From assembly GCF_949987535.1 (NCBI RefSeq), contig NC_080075.1, positions 44,121,536 to 44,185,535 of the forward strand: a DNA stretch of 64,000 bases, read 5' to 3'. Positions 1-11,255 of this stretch are shown here, piece after piece. A model generated the notes under the pieces. That model was given only the letters and a program-made list of their open reading frames with translations, had not been told where the DNA came from and did not search any database. Position 1 is the stretch's first letter; the number at the start of each line of letters is the position of its first letter. Both the position numbers and the translations under genes were made by a program. This DNA comes from Balaenoptera acutorostrata. Its lineage: Eukaryota > Chordata > Mammalia > Artiodactyla > Balaenopteridae.

Positions 1-960
1 TTACCCTTCCCCCTCCCCGTGTCCTCAAGTCCATTCTCTGCAGTAGTTACTTTTTTCTCTAATGGATTACATAAATTCAGAACTAGACTATTTGATCAAA
101 ATCTGAAGACATTTTTAGAGCATTTTAGTCTTCAAATGTATTAAGCGAGATATACAGCCTGTTTTCTTTAAAAAAAAAAAAAAGCTTTTCCTTTAAAAAA
201 TCGAAACAGATACAAACTTATAAATTGACACTTTAGAAGGATATTTTATCTTTAGTGTGTCAAAAATATACCATTTAGGATTTATTTGCAATTTGCCCTG
301 GTAAGCAGCTTCTGTTTCATTTTCTTGCAGCACTTTTACTTTTTTGAGGGTAGGTGGCTGCAAAAAGAAAGATGTCTGTAAAATATTTGACTGACTGAAT
401 TATTCTCATCTTTTTCTTATGCTGTAGGAATTTCAAGCCTCTCTCCACTCCATATCAGTCATGAAATAGAGCTTTAAATATAAAACAAGGTCTGAAACTA
501 GTTGACAGAGGCTACATAGAAGTGATGCTAAGCCCTGAAGCAATGACCACCTTATGACCCAGCACTAGTCTTTTGATTCTGCTCTACCAAGAGCTCTCAG
601 TGTCCAATCTGCCCTTTTTCTGATCAGGGTTATGACCTTTTGCCCTTCCAGGATGACCAGCTTTCCAAGAAAATTATGAGCTTAGGCAAAGGCTAGTAGA
701 TGGATGTGGTTTTAGTATATGGATGGCAGAGGAATGCTGCCATCCTCCTTCTTATCATCCAATGTTCTCTGCTGGGGTGTATGAACTTTATTAATTCTTG
801 TCTCACTATCCTGGTTTGTGACATATCTGTGTTCCTATCTATACTATTATTTACTCTATGTTAACTGTTCTAATGATTTTATTCTTAAAGAAAACTTTAT
901 ATTACATTAAAAATGGAAAACCATTATTTCTCTAATACAGTGGTCTCTAAGTTTTTTAGT
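1..960. other. Unassigned AT-rich DNA
   Basis: I see no gene, RNA gene or repeat that I can name here. The sequence is AT-rich with short A and T runs. It ends at the target-site duplication of the L1 insertion at 983-994. Confidence 0.5.
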
Positions 961-982
961 TTACATAGGCCATAATAAAAAT

Positions 983-994
983 GTTGAGTATGTA
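983..994. repeat. Target-site duplication, left copy
   Basis: GTTGAGTATGTA is repeated exactly at 1,505-1,516, directly after the A-rich tail. The pair delimits the L1 insertion between them. Confidence 0.93.
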
Positions 995-1504
995 TGACAT
1001 ACTTCACTCTGTATGTCATACAGAGTGAAGTAAGTCAGAAAGAGAAAAACAAATACAGTATGCTAACACATATATATGGAATCTAAGGAAAAAAAAAAAA
1101 AAAGGTCATGAAGAACCTAGTGGCAAGATGGGAATAAAGACACAGACCTACTAAAGAATGGATTTGAGGATATGGGGAGGGGGAAGGGTAAGATGTGACA
1201 GGGTGAGAGAGTGTCATGGACATATATACACTACCAAATGTAAAATAGATAGCTAGTGGGAAGCAGCCGCATAGCACAGGGAGATCAGCTCGGTGCTTTG
1301 TGACCACCTAGAGGGGTGGGATAGGGAGGGTGGGAGGGAGGGAGATGAGAGGGAAGAGATATGGAAACATATGTATATGTATAACTGATTCACTTTGTTT
1401 TAAAGCAGAAACTAACACACCATTGTAAAGCAATTATACTTCAACAAAGATGTTAAAAAATAAAAAAATAAATAAAAAAAATAAAAAACCAAAAAAAAAA
1501 AAAA
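995..1504 (+). mobile_element. Young L1 LINE 3' end, 5'-truncated, with inverted 5' tip
   Basis: This is the 3' untranslated end of a cetartiodactyl/cetacean L1. It includes the recognisable stretch from about 1,017 (CATACAGAGTGAAGTAAGTC) through a G-rich tract at 1,313-1,342 to an A-rich tail ending near 1,504. A perfect 12-base target-site duplication, GTTGAGTATGTA, lies at 983-994 and 1,505-1,516, so the ends are well fixed. The first 21 bases (995-1,015) are the reverse complement of 1,017-1,037 with one mismatch, as expected if a second priming event inverted the 5' tip. No reading frame remains; the copy is a dead insertion. Confidence 0.93.
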
Positions 1505-1516
1505 GTTGAGTATGTA
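1505..1516. repeat. Target-site duplication, right copy
   Basis: This is an exact copy of 983-994. The uninterrupted pre-insertion sequence can be read by removing 995-1,516. Confidence 0.93.
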
Positions 1517-2304
1517 CATTCAGCCATGTATTGTTCCATTTATAACAATGTACATGTAACACTGTACAAATATCATTCACATTATGACAAAGAGAAAAAT
1601 GTCAAGGATAAGTTAAGAAAGGAATATAAATAGAAGTTCATATTTTGTACTGAAGTAGATCATCTTGCATAATTCCTAGAGTATGTGTGTCAAACTCTGG
1701 TGACCATTTTTCTAATATACATTAAAATAAAAACATAACTATTAAATTTTGTAAAAGCTATATACTACCTACAATCACCTAGAGTACCACCAGTGATATG
1801 AATATCACACTTTTCTATTTGCAGAGGAAAGAGTTAGCATAACAAAGAGAAAGACTTTCCCTGTTCTCAAATAATACAGTAGTCTTTTCACTTTCAAACC
1901 CTTGGCTTATTGTATGACTCTTTCCAACCAAAAGTTCTGATTCAAAAATCAGAAGACGAGAAGAGTGGTCCTCACAAAGTCAGAACGTTCATCCTATTCT
2001 TAGATCTTCCGTATAGCTCATGCTGGCAGCCACAAACATAGATGATGTGATTACTATAATGCTGGGGACAGAAACGAGTCTATTTTCAATACTTGGATAA
2101 AGCAAATGCTCCACTCCCTCAAAGGATATAATTTCTAGTGCTTCAAAAACCAAAAAAGAGGATACTGATGCTCAGATCTGAAGAAAAGCCTACCAAATGA
2201 AGTCTTTTTCAATTGATAGAATTGACAGGCTTTGGGGTTTTTTGTTTGGTTGGTTTTTATTTGCTTTTTGCATTTTGAAAATCATAGTAGGGAGCACCTC
2301 AGAA
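1517..2304. other. Unassigned AT-rich DNA
   Basis: No gene or nameable repeat is visible in this stretch. Confidence 0.45.
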
Positions 2305-2500
2305 ACAACTAAATATTATTGACTACTAATCTAAGCACGTGGGGTTTTGTTTTGTTTTGTTTTTCCGATGAGAAAACTAAGGGTCAGATTGGCTGTGATT
2401 GATCTAAAACCACATGCTGGAACCAGGATTCAGAAACCAAGTTTGTTTGTATTCAAAGCCCCAGGCTTTCCCCAGTACATAATGGTGCCTTTTTGCTTAT
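2305..2500 (-). repeat. MIR SINE fragment split by a GTTTT tract
   Basis: Weak but ordered matches to the reverse complement of MIR are visible, including GATGAGAAAACTAAGGGTCAG and the downstream tRNA-derived part. A (GTTTT)n stretch at 2,343-2,364 interrupts it. The copy is old and diverged. Confidence 0.45.
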
Positions 2501-3060
2501 TCCAAACTAATGCTACAGAGCATTTACAAAGCTTCCTTGTAGCTCATCTAGCTCACTGGTTTACTTCTGAATTTCACATATTACATGAACAATGTTATAA
2601 CAACAACAAAGGAAAGAATGCTATTTAATAAAGAAACTCACAATATCAAAATTAACACAGTAACTGCTTTCATTTTTCTATGTTCTTTCTCCGTTCTATA
2701 TTATAAGTATAAAATTAACTATAGACGTAATAATTAAAGATAAAATTTATATTCAGATTTCTTGACTTAACATTGCATCACACACATCTTCTGTATTTAT
2801 ATAACATCTTCAAAATGGATATTAATGTTTGGGTAATCTACAGATTTCATGAATTATGATGTTATTCTATCACTAGGCATTTAGATTATCTGAAATATCA
2901 TTTTGGTACATGAAGCTTTCTTTTTTTAAAAATAATTTTCTTATGCTAAAATCTCAGAAAGAGACTCTATAAGTCTTGATCTATCATTTTCTCATTACCC
3001 ACACACTGTTGCCAGAGAGCCTGCTAATCTCACCCCAACCTTGCCAATATCAGGAACTCA
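2501..3060. other. Unassigned AT-rich DNA
   Basis: No gene or clear repeat is visible here. Confidence 0.4.
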
Positions 3061-3061
3061 C

Positions 3062-3156
3062 TTCTTTCTCTTTCTCTCCCTCCTTCTCACTTTCTCTCTC
3101 TCTCTCCCCACCCCCTCACTCTTTCCCTCCCTGTCTGTCTTTCTTTCTTTCTCTCT
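3062..3156. repeat. Polypyrimidine CT-rich tract
   Basis: About 95 bases are nearly all C and T on the plus strand (CTTT, CTCT and CCCT units). It adjoins the 3' end of the antisense L1 that follows. Confidence 0.85.
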
Positions 3157-3472
3157 TAATTTACATAATAGTTGACTATACTTCCCACTCTGTATATTTC
3201 ATACCCATGACTCATTTATTTTGTAACTGAAAGTTTGTACCTCTTAATATCCCTCACCTATTTTTCTCCTTCCCTCACCCCCCTCTCTTAGGCAACCATC
3301 TAGTTTGTTTGTTGAATCTATGACTCTGTTTCTGTTTAGTTATGTTTGTTCATTTGTTCTTTAGATTTCACATATAAGTGAAATCATATAGTATTTGTCT
3401 TTCTTTGTCTGACTTATTTCACTTAGCATAATACCCTCTAGGTCCATCCATGGTGTCACAAATGGTAAGATT

Positions 3473-3778
3473 TCATTCTTTTTCATGGTTGAGTGATATT
3501 TCATTACATATAAATACACACACATACCACATCTTCTCTATCCATTCATCTGTTGATGAACACTTGTGTTGCTTCCATGTCTTGGCTATCATAAATAGTG
3601 TTGCTATGAATACTGGGGTGCATGTATCTTTTTGAACTAGGGTTTTCATTTTTTCCAGATATATACCCAGGAGTGGAATTGTTGGTTTATATGATAGTTT
3701 TATTTTCAGTTTTTTGAGGAACCTCCATACTGTTTTCCATAGTGGCTGTGCCAATTTGCATTCCCACCAACAATGCAC
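3473..3778 (-). pseudogene. L1 ORF2 C-terminal remnant, part 1
   Basis: An open minus-strand frame encodes the conserved C-terminal Cys-rich segment of L1 ORF2, beginning [19 protein letters not shown]. It continues through LLGIY and the WKQxKCSSTDEWIEKMWY block. The extreme C terminus is altered where a short TG/CA tract (3,510-3,530) has expanded in the codons. ORF2 is the endonuclease/reverse transcriptase of the LINE; only this tail survives, so it is not functional. Confidence 0.88.
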
Positions 3779-3805
3779 AAGGATTCCCTTTTCCCCATAT
3801 CGTTG

Positions 3806-4135
3806 TCAACACTTGTTATTTGTTGTCTTTTTTATAATAGCCATTCTGACAGGTGTGAGGTGATATTTCATTGTGGTTTTGATTTGCATTTCCCTGATGA
3901 TTAGTGATGTTGAGCATCTTTTCATGTGCTTGTTGGCCTCTTTGGAAGAATGTCTACTCAGTTCCTCTACCCATTTTTTAATTACGTTGTTTGTTTTTTT
4001 GATGTTGAGTTGTATGACTTCTTTGTATATTTTGGATACTAACCCCTTATTAGTTACATGGTTTGCAAATATCTTCTTCGTTTTGTTGATAGTTTCTTTT
4101 CCTATGCAAAAGCTTTTTAGTTTAAGGAGTCTCAC
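3806..4135 (-). pseudogene. L1 ORF2 remnant, part 2 (upstream of part 1)
   Basis: This minus-strand frame contains the L1 ORF2 block with [19 protein letters not shown], [19 protein letters not shown] and [18 protein letters not shown]. In an intact element it would run directly into the Cys-rich tail at 3,473-3,778. The break between the two frames shows decay. Confidence 0.88.
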
Positions 4136-4524
4136 TTGTTTATTTTTGCTTTTGTTTTCCTTGCCTGAGGAGACATGTCCAAAAAAATGCTAAGACTGAT
4201 GTCAAAGAGTGTACTGCCTATGTTTCTTCTAAAAGTTTTATGGTTTCAGGTAATACATTAAAGTCTTTAATCCATTTTGAAGTCCAGTTTGATTCTTTTG
4301 TAGGTAGCTGTACAGTTTTTCCAACACTATTTATTGAAGTGGTAGGCTTTCCCCCATTGTATACATTTGTTTCCTTTGTCATAGATTAATTGCCCATATA
4401 AGTGTGGGTTCACTTCTGGGCTCTCTATTCTGTTCCATTGATCTATGTGTCTATTTTTGTGCCAGTACCTTACTGTTTCAGTTACCTTAGCTTTGTAGTA
4501 TACTTTTAAATCAGGGAGCCTGAT

Positions 4525-4575
4525 TTCAGCTCTCTCTCACACACACACACTGGCCACCACCCCCCCACCCCCGCT
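4525..4575. repeat. CA and C-rich simple repeat
   Basis: A short CT, CA and poly-C patch lies at the 5' truncation point of the antisense L1. Confidence 0.7.
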
Positions 4576-4769
4576 TTTTCTTTTAATTTAAGAGAAGTAA
4601 AAGTGTTGTTTTATAATATGGTATTTCTTCTTTACTAAGAAGAATGAACAATGTTACATATATTTACTTACTAATGTGTTTCTTCTTTGTGAATTGTGTC
4701 CTTAAGTCTCTTTCCCAATTCATCATTTGATTGGATCAAGCCTTCCTTACTGAGCTGATCTGCAATATG

Positions 4770-4965
4770 TTTGTTAAGCTTTATCACTCACAGATGTATG
4801 ACCTTGGGCAAGTTATTTCAGCTCCCTGTTACTGGATTCCTAATTTATAAAATGAGAATAATCATCTCATAAAGTTGTTGGGAACATTAAATGAATCAAT
4901 TTGCATACTAAATTCATAGAACATTTTCTGGCACAAAATAAATCCTCAATAAATATAGTATATTT
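4770..4965 (+). repeat. MIR SINE
   Basis: The sense order of MIR is clear: GTATGACCTTGGGCAAGTTA, TTTATAAAATGAGAATAATC, then the 3' end CCTCAATAAATAT. This is an old mammal-wide tRNA-derived SINE. Confidence 0.8.
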
Positions 4966-5639
4966 TCTCTAAAATATTCAATATATTACTTGTTTGTAAA
5001 GGCATCTCCCAGTCTCTGTTTTGCTATTTATTAGATTCCTTTGTCTTTCTATTCATTTATCAATTCATTAACTTACCAGACTGGATGATTTTGCTTAGGC
5101 TTAATTCTTGGTAGAACTAATTTTATTTGATGGACTACTTTACAGATTGATGCGACACTTTGGGACTGCTGAATTTCAGGCCCAGTAACAAGCTGTCAGC
5201 ATTGTATAGAGACCTCAGAACTCCATAGGGCTGGTCATCCACCCATGAATGTCACCGAGGGTACTGAGGGTTATGGACCAAGTTCAAGATGTGGGCTTTT
5301 ATGTAAGGGTCATCCTAATGGGCCCACACACAGACCACAGAAAGAATGATTATATGCTATTTTACAAAACATTTCTTCAATCCTTCCTATGTATACGTTA
5401 CTGAACTATGAAGAAAAAAAAAAGGTGAATTCTCCACCTTCAATGTTTCTTTAACTCATTCAGTAAGATTTCCTGAGTGATGTGCTCCATATACTTCACC
5501 CTCACAATGTGGAATATAGAAGTTGTGCAGGTTTAGAGTATGGGAAAAAAAGTTGAATTCAATTTTGGCAATCTGAGATTGAGGGCCAGAAAAACATGCT
5601 GAGTAAGCAGGTGGAAAGGGCTGGCCTGGAAATCAGGAG
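4966..5639. other. Unassigned DNA
   Basis: No gene is visible. Around 5,370-5,480 there is weak resemblance to antisense L2 3' sequence, too diverged to call. Confidence 0.4.
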
Positions 5640-6125
5640 AGGAGTATGGATCAGAGCCACAGACAGCAGCAAAGTCACAGGGATGTTTGAGATGAGGCAG
5701 GGAGGTGTGCAGAGAAAGAAAAGAAGAGGACCTGGAATGGAGCCAGGGAAGACAGACACAAAGGAGAGGTGCCCACCAAAGAGGCTGAGAAGGAACAGAG
5801 GGGAAAGGAAAAGTCACAACTATGGTGGCACAGATTTCAAGAGAAAAGAGAGCATTTTAAGAAAGAAGAAATGGCTAACAGCATCAAATCATTGTGAGAG
5901 GTCAAAGAACATTGGGATTATAAATGGCCTTTAGATTTACAAAAATGAAGAGAATGTGTGGCCATGACAAGAACATTTTTAGCAGAGTGGAGAAAAACTG
6001 GAGTAGGTTGAGCAGCAAGTGGTAGTTAAGGAAATAGTTGGATTACAGAGAGACAACTGGTTTTAGAATTTTTGTTCTGAAGGGTGGTAGATATGTTGAA
6101 CAGGAGCTGAAGGAGATATGGGATG
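5640..6125 (-). mobile_element. L2 LINE fragment, reverse-transcriptase region, antisense
   Basis: On the plus strand the order GACCTGGAATGGAGCCAGGG, TTTCAAGAGAAAAGAGAGCA, GAGAGGTCAAAGAACAT and GGAGTAGGTTGAGCAGCAAG follows the reverse complement of the L2 reverse-transcriptase coding region. A 112-codon plus-strand frame across it (5,596-5,934) is the antisense of the LINE and is not taken as a gene. Confidence 0.6.
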
Positions 6126-6149
6126 GAAGGAGGAATTTTTGGTTTGGTT

Positions 6150-6176
<27 letters not shown>
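6150..6176. repeat. (GT)n microsatellite
   Basis: About 13 uninterrupted GT units. A second, interrupted TGTG patch lies at 6,238-6,256. Confidence 0.95.
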
Positions 6177-6180
<4 letters not shown>

Positions 6181-6477
6181 TGGGAGAGATGAGCATACTG
6201 AAATGCTGATGGGACTCAGTTTAGTTGAGACAAAAATGTGTGTGTATGTGTGTGTATTTATAAAATCTCAATATGTAGCAAACATCTATATTTATAAAGA
6301 CATTAACAACTTATGTTTTTGGAAAGCTCAAAGAGCTGGAACGCAGTGAAAAATGTTAGATAAAAACATATAGGACTCTGATAATCAAAATGGATTTTAC
6401 AAATTCATGCACTAGTTTCTGGGCACCAATATGTGAAAAAGAAGGGATTTGTTGTCAAATATGCCTGCAGTCCAATC

Positions 6478-6600
6478 CTAAGTTACTAGCTATGTGATTT
6501 TGGATGATTTGCTTAAATCTAGTCAGACTCAATTTATTCATCTCTATAAAAGAGATAATACAATTTTCCTATTAGATATTTGTGCTGACAAATAATAATA
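6478..6600 (+). repeat. MIR SINE fragment
   Basis: The MIR core order is visible: ACTAGCTATGTGATTTTGG, then CAATTTATTCATCTCTATAAAA and GATAATAC. It is diverged. Confidence 0.6.
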
Positions 6601-7489
6601 CTAACTACTTGCTGTCCACAAACCATGAGTCAAGCCTGTGTATCTCAGTGATGTTAGTTATTGGAAGCACTACAGATGTTGTTGGAGAGGTACCTATTTA
6701 TGCTATAGGAACGGAGTTTGAGTGGGTATTGATCCTAGTAGTAGCCCTGGAACTCACTTTTTGAAATAGCCCAAAATGCCATCTTTCCTTTTGACCATGA
6801 CCCACTGTGTCTAGGTTGGAAGACAGCAAGGGGAGCCAAGTGAGCCCCATCAAAATTTGCCTGGGCTAGTCCTTACAAGTCATATGAAGATATTCATTTC
6901 GTCTTTCATGGTTTGTACACATTTTTTGTAATCCTTATGTCTTTTTCTTTTTACTAGAGGAAAATAGGAATCTATCATGTATAATAGCTTATGATATAGA
7001 CCTAGATATGATATGCTTTTATACAAATTATCATTTAGAAATATTCCTGCTTAATATCACGTAATGACATCTTATGCCTTGAAAGATCATAGTAGAAAAG
7101 TGCAAAGAGTTGTGTACCAGGCCTTGCACAAACGTGCACACCAGAGATGCCCTGTGCTTTCTTCTACAGTTTCCTGTGGGTGAATTCTGCTTACCCTGAT
7201 AGTATAGTATTGTTCTCATCTTTGGTATCTTCATCCCTGTGTCACTTCTGTGTTATTATCCTCATCATTGACTTTAATAAACACTGCTGATAGCCATTAA
7301 ATTTTCATGCTTTTATTCTGTTCTCCTTTCTCTCCCTCTATCCTTTCTACTATCTACTTTTAACTCCATCACATTTGTCAACTGTTTTCAGAAACGGCTG
7401 ACCTTCTATAAGCACCTCTCTGCTTATATGGAGTATCTTTGGAGTCACTAGTGTTTCAAAAATTGTCTGGGAGAGCTCGGATTTTAATA
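6601..7489. other. Unassigned DNA
   Basis: No gene or nameable repeat is visible. Short open frames here show no family resemblance. Confidence 0.4.
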
Positions 7490-7735
7490 TAATAACAAAG
7501 ATAATAGCTCTAATTTATTGAGCATTTACCATATGCTCAGCAGGGTCTCAAGAGCTTTATATACATATTAATCTGCACTATAACCCTATGAGTTAGGTGC
7601 CATGATTATCTCATTTTATCGATGAAGCCACTGAAGTATAGACTGGTTAGTTTGATTAGTTAATTTTCTCTGAGTCATCCAGCTAATAAGTGGTTGAGTA
7701 GAGTTAAGCAGTTCTCATGTCCTTTATGATTTTTC
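7490..7735 (-). repeat. MIR SINE
   Basis: This is the reverse complement of MIR. TTTATTGAGCATTTACCATATG, CTATGAGTTAGGTGCCATGA and CATTTTATCGATGAAGCCACTG occur in the correct antisense order, followed by CAGCTAATAAGTGG. Confidence 0.82.
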
Positions 7736-8324
7736 TGCTTCTGATGTGTCACCATTTATTTGAAGTCTGCAATAGTGTCTCTCCCAGCTAAGCAGTCCTC
7801 ATTATTGTCATCTTAACTATTGTTCTTGTTAAGTTGGGTGGATTTCGGTAAGTGCACATGTCATGAGTTCAGAAAGCCACCACTGAACCTGCCCCTGATG
7901 GCACCCAGATCTATAGTTTTAGTTATCCTCTTGAAGTTCACCACTCTCTACTCCTAGCAGATCGTCTTGCGTATGGTGGATGATTCCAAAGATATTTGAT
8001 GGCTCTAATGCTGGTTTTGAAATAATAAAGCCTGCTACATGCAAATAACATCTCTGAACATTTGACAGCACATATAATGAACCAATAAAAACCCACTAAA
8101 CCTTTTTAAAACACACAAAATGAACAGACTTGATAGAAAAACTCAGAAGTATTCAGGCAAATAATGTAGTACAACTGGGTGGCAAGATGGTTAAGAACAC
8201 TAGATCTCTTTTTAAATATTTGCTACTTCTCTACTGAAAATACAAAAGAAAAATAGTGATTTTAGGACATTTGGAAAAGAAAAGGAACAAAAAAACTAAA
8301 GATTTCCTTAAATCATACGTGTAC
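7736..8324. other. Unassigned DNA
   Basis: No gene is visible. One exact POU octamer ATGCAAAT lies at 8,039-8,046; alone it is not significant. Confidence 0.4.
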
Positions 8325-8420
8325 TATGTCATGGGATTATGTTTGAGGATTAAATTAAACAATGCACATAAAGTACTTGTCACAGTAGCTAACATATTGT
8401 AAGTACCAGTGAAGTTTCAT
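8325..8420 (+). repeat. MIR SINE 3' fragment
   Basis: GAGGATTAAATTAAACAATG, CATAAAGTACTTGTCACAGTA and the run to ATTGTAAGTACCAGTGAAG match the 3' half of MIR. Confidence 0.6.
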
Positions 8421-8722
8421 TATTGTCATTGCTTTCATTTGTATTTCTTGGTCAGTGATATTCAAATTTCTTTGTTGCAAATTGTTGTCCTTTGCCTATT
8501 TTCTATTTGCTTATTTAATTATTTATCTATTTTGAAATACATAAATATAATTACATGATTCGCACATCAAGATTTACAAAAATGTACCCAATGAAGGATC
8601 TCCTTCCCATCTCTATCCTGCATTAGATGAGTTACCATATCTCCAATTAGGTTATCACTCTTCTTTGTTTCTTATTTATATTGTCAGAGGACAACAGTAT
8701 GGACATGCAATCTAAACACACA

Positions 8723-8764
8723 CATACACACACACACACACACACACTTGTGTGTGTGTGTATG
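8723..8764. repeat. (CA)n directly followed by (TG)n: fold-back microsatellite
   Basis: A CATACACA... run is followed by TTG and a ...TGTGTATG run, so the two arms are complementary. Confidence 0.92.
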
Positions 8765-8849
8765 TCTTATATATACATATAATTTTTCTTTATTTCTATA
8801 CAAATCATATCATACTATATACATTTTTTTATGTCTGCCTAATTCCTTC

Positions 8850-9080
8850 TCATTGGTCTTCTTTTTCAAAAATTTCCTGGATATTCTTGTTGACTTTCAT
8901 ATGAATTATACAATCAACTTGTCTAGTTTTGGGGAAAGAAAGATTTGGTATTTTTATCAGGATCATGTTAAATTTATAAGTAAACCCAGGAAGGATTAGC
9001 ATCTTAATGATGTTCAGTCTTTCTACCCAAGAACATGCTTTGCCTTTCCATTTGTTTATACAATCTTTTGTGGCCTTCAA
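8850..9080 (-). pseudogene. L1 ORF2 remnant (region after the reverse transcriptase)
   Basis: This minus-strand open frame carries the L1 ORF2 block [19 protein letters not shown] followed by a degenerate [18 protein letters not shown]. It is the only part of the antisense L1 at 8,530-11,255 that still reads open over its motif. It is not functional. Confidence 0.8.
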
Positions 9081-9747
9081 AAGTATTTAAAATTTTTCTT
9101 CATATAAGTCTTTCATTTATTCTTAAGCTCATACCTATGAATTTTATTTTTATCATCATTGTAAAACAGCTATTTTTCCCATTATACTTTGTATTTTGTT
9201 GTTTATTAATGTGAAAACTATTGACATTTGTATATTAATTTTATATCCTGACACCTGAATGATTTTTTTGTTGTATTAATTATAGTTGATTTTCTTGGTT
9301 TTCAAAGTATTTAATTACATATTTGCTTAATAATACTATTACCTTCTCATTTTCAATTTTCATTTTTAAAATTTCTTTCTCATCTATTTGCATTGGCCAA
9401 TTCACCAAGTACAATAATAAACATGGATGGTGGAGATCCTTTCCTTATTTCTAATAAAAGTAGGAATGCTTCTAATGTGTTCCCAGAAAACATGATGATG
9501 AGTTTTGGTTTGAGATGGATATATTTTCTATTGAGTTTTAAAATTTTAGAATGAATATTAAATTTTGTAATGTGACTTTTAATGTCTGTGAAAATGGTTG
9601 TATAATTTTTCTTCTCTTAATATATTATTAGATATCCTAATATTGAATATCCCGGTCATATGGTATAATTCTTTGAATATGTTGCTGTATTCCAAATGCT
9701 AATATTTATTTAGAATTTTTGTATTGATATTCTAGAGAGACATTGAT

Positions 9748-9928
9748 CTAGAACAGTGATTATTCAATCTGACTACATATTACAATAAATAGGGAGCTTT
9801 AAAAACATCAAAAAACCAATACTGACCCACTCCCACCATGCTCCAACCAATTACATCAGACTCTACGAAGGGGCAGCCTGGGTATTCAGGGAAGCTAATG
9901 TAACTAAGTCTGAAAACATTGGTATATC
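9748..9928. mobile_element. hAT-Charlie non-autonomous DNA element (MER5/MER58-like)
   Basis: The block begins AGAACAGTGATTATTCAATC, contains AGGGAGCTTTAAAAA and ends CTGAAAACATTGG. This is the layout of a small MER5/MER58-class element inserted in the surrounding antisense L1. The exact subfamily is uncertain. Confidence 0.6.
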
Positions 9929-10133
9929 ATTTCCTTTTTGTATAAATTCAAATGTTGTTATTGTTGCTATTTTTAAATCAGTATTAGGCTCACTTCTCAA
10001 AATACTTTGGAATTTTTTTCTTTTCACCTACGATCTGAAAAACTTAAACAGCATTGGAACTATCGCTTTTTAGAGGTTTAGTGGTAATTCCCATGTAAAA
10101 AAATCATCAGAACTGGGTTGGTTGGGTTTTTTT

Positions 10134-10157
10134 GGGGGTGGGGTGGGGTGGAGAGGG
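10134..10157 (+). other. Potential G-quadruplex
   Basis: Four G runs of 5, 4, 4 and 3 are separated by loops of T, T and TGGAGA. This fits the G3+N1-7 rule. Confidence 0.7.
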
Positions 10158-11255
10158 AGTGGTGGATAACTGAAAACGTTTTCTATTTCTTCTATGGAAA
10201 AATATGTTTATGCTTTATACTTCTTTTAGAGTCAATTTAAGTAAATTATTGCACCTAAATTTTAAAATTTATTTGCAAAATATTGAGAAGTCATATAGTC
10301 TCTGATATTTTATTTTCCTCAATTTTGTGGTTATTCTACTTTATTTTGTGAATTGTATTTTAGGCTTCTTTTATCTTTAATAATTCAGCTACTAGCTTAA
10401 CCATATATTTTTTGTTCCTTGTCGCTCAATTTTTTAACTTATTAATTTCTGTGGTTCCTTCTTATTTCTTACATTCATTTTGTTGTCCCTTTTTACATCA
10501 GATAACTGATTTTTGTAGTCTTTATTATTTACTTACATAAGAAGGCTATGAATTTTCTTTGAACATTGCTTTAGCTATATCCTATCAGCTGTCATAGGTA
10601 CTGTAGTGTAGTTACCAGTTTTTTACATATTCTGAAATTTGTTTTCGTTTCCACTTTGACCCCAGAATTGAGACATTTTCCTCCAGGATGTAGGGAATTT
10701 TATTTTCTGATTTTGTTCACAATTTTAGTTTTGTTGCTTTGTGATCAGACAATGTTTGCTTTGCTATTTATACATCTGGAGACAATTGTGGTTTCTTTGG
10801 TTGCACAGGATGTGATCAGGGTAGGGGTTCATGGTTATTGGAAAATCACATTTTCCCTCTATTTTTATGAAATAGAACTTAATACACAGTACATAAATCT
10901 ACAGTATTATTTCATTCTTCTGTATATCTACTTTTTTTTCACTTCATCTAATCACAGACTCTAAGAGGTGAAATATTATTGTGTTTCCATTTTTCTTTGC
11001 ATGTCCTATATTTTTTATACATTGATGCTATGGTATTAGTGTATAGAGAATTATAACAATTATATATTCGTTGCAAATTTCATCCTTCAGCATTACAAAG
11101 GACCTTTCTTTGTCTTATTTACATAATTAGTTTGGCCTGAATTTTTTCTCGTTTGATATTAATACCATGTTTTCATCTAACTTTTCTGTTTACATTGGCA
11201 TGGCATGTCTTTGCCTATCCTTTCAATTTTTCTAAATCATTTGGATATGTGCATT

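Larger units (their letters stand above)
3155..4524 (-). mobile_element. Old L1 LINE, antisense: 3' UTR and end of ORF2
   Basis: Read on the minus strand this is the C-terminal part of L1 ORF2 followed by an L1M-type 3' UTR. Hallmark stretches are the ORF2 end (see the pseudogene entries) and, on the plus strand, ATTTCACATATAAGTGAAAT near the 3' UTR. Similarity stops near 4,524 in a CA/CT simple repeat, so the element is 5'-truncated. No target-site duplication was identified. Confidence 0.9.
8530..11255 (-). mobile_element. Old L1 LINE, antisense, interrupted
   Basis: The plus strand has the A-poor, T-rich reading of an antisense L1. The minus strand at 8,850-9,080 encodes the ORF2 segment with [20 protein letters not shown]. 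Sequence to the right continues toward the N-terminal side of ORF2, with landmarks such as GATCCTTTCCTTATTTCTAA near 9,436. A hAT-type element at 9,748-9,928 interrupts it. The 3' end to the left, about 8,530-8,845, resembles an L1M 3' UTR and carries the CA/TG fold-back at 8,723-8,764. It is heavily decayed and codes for nothing intact. Confidence 0.75.
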
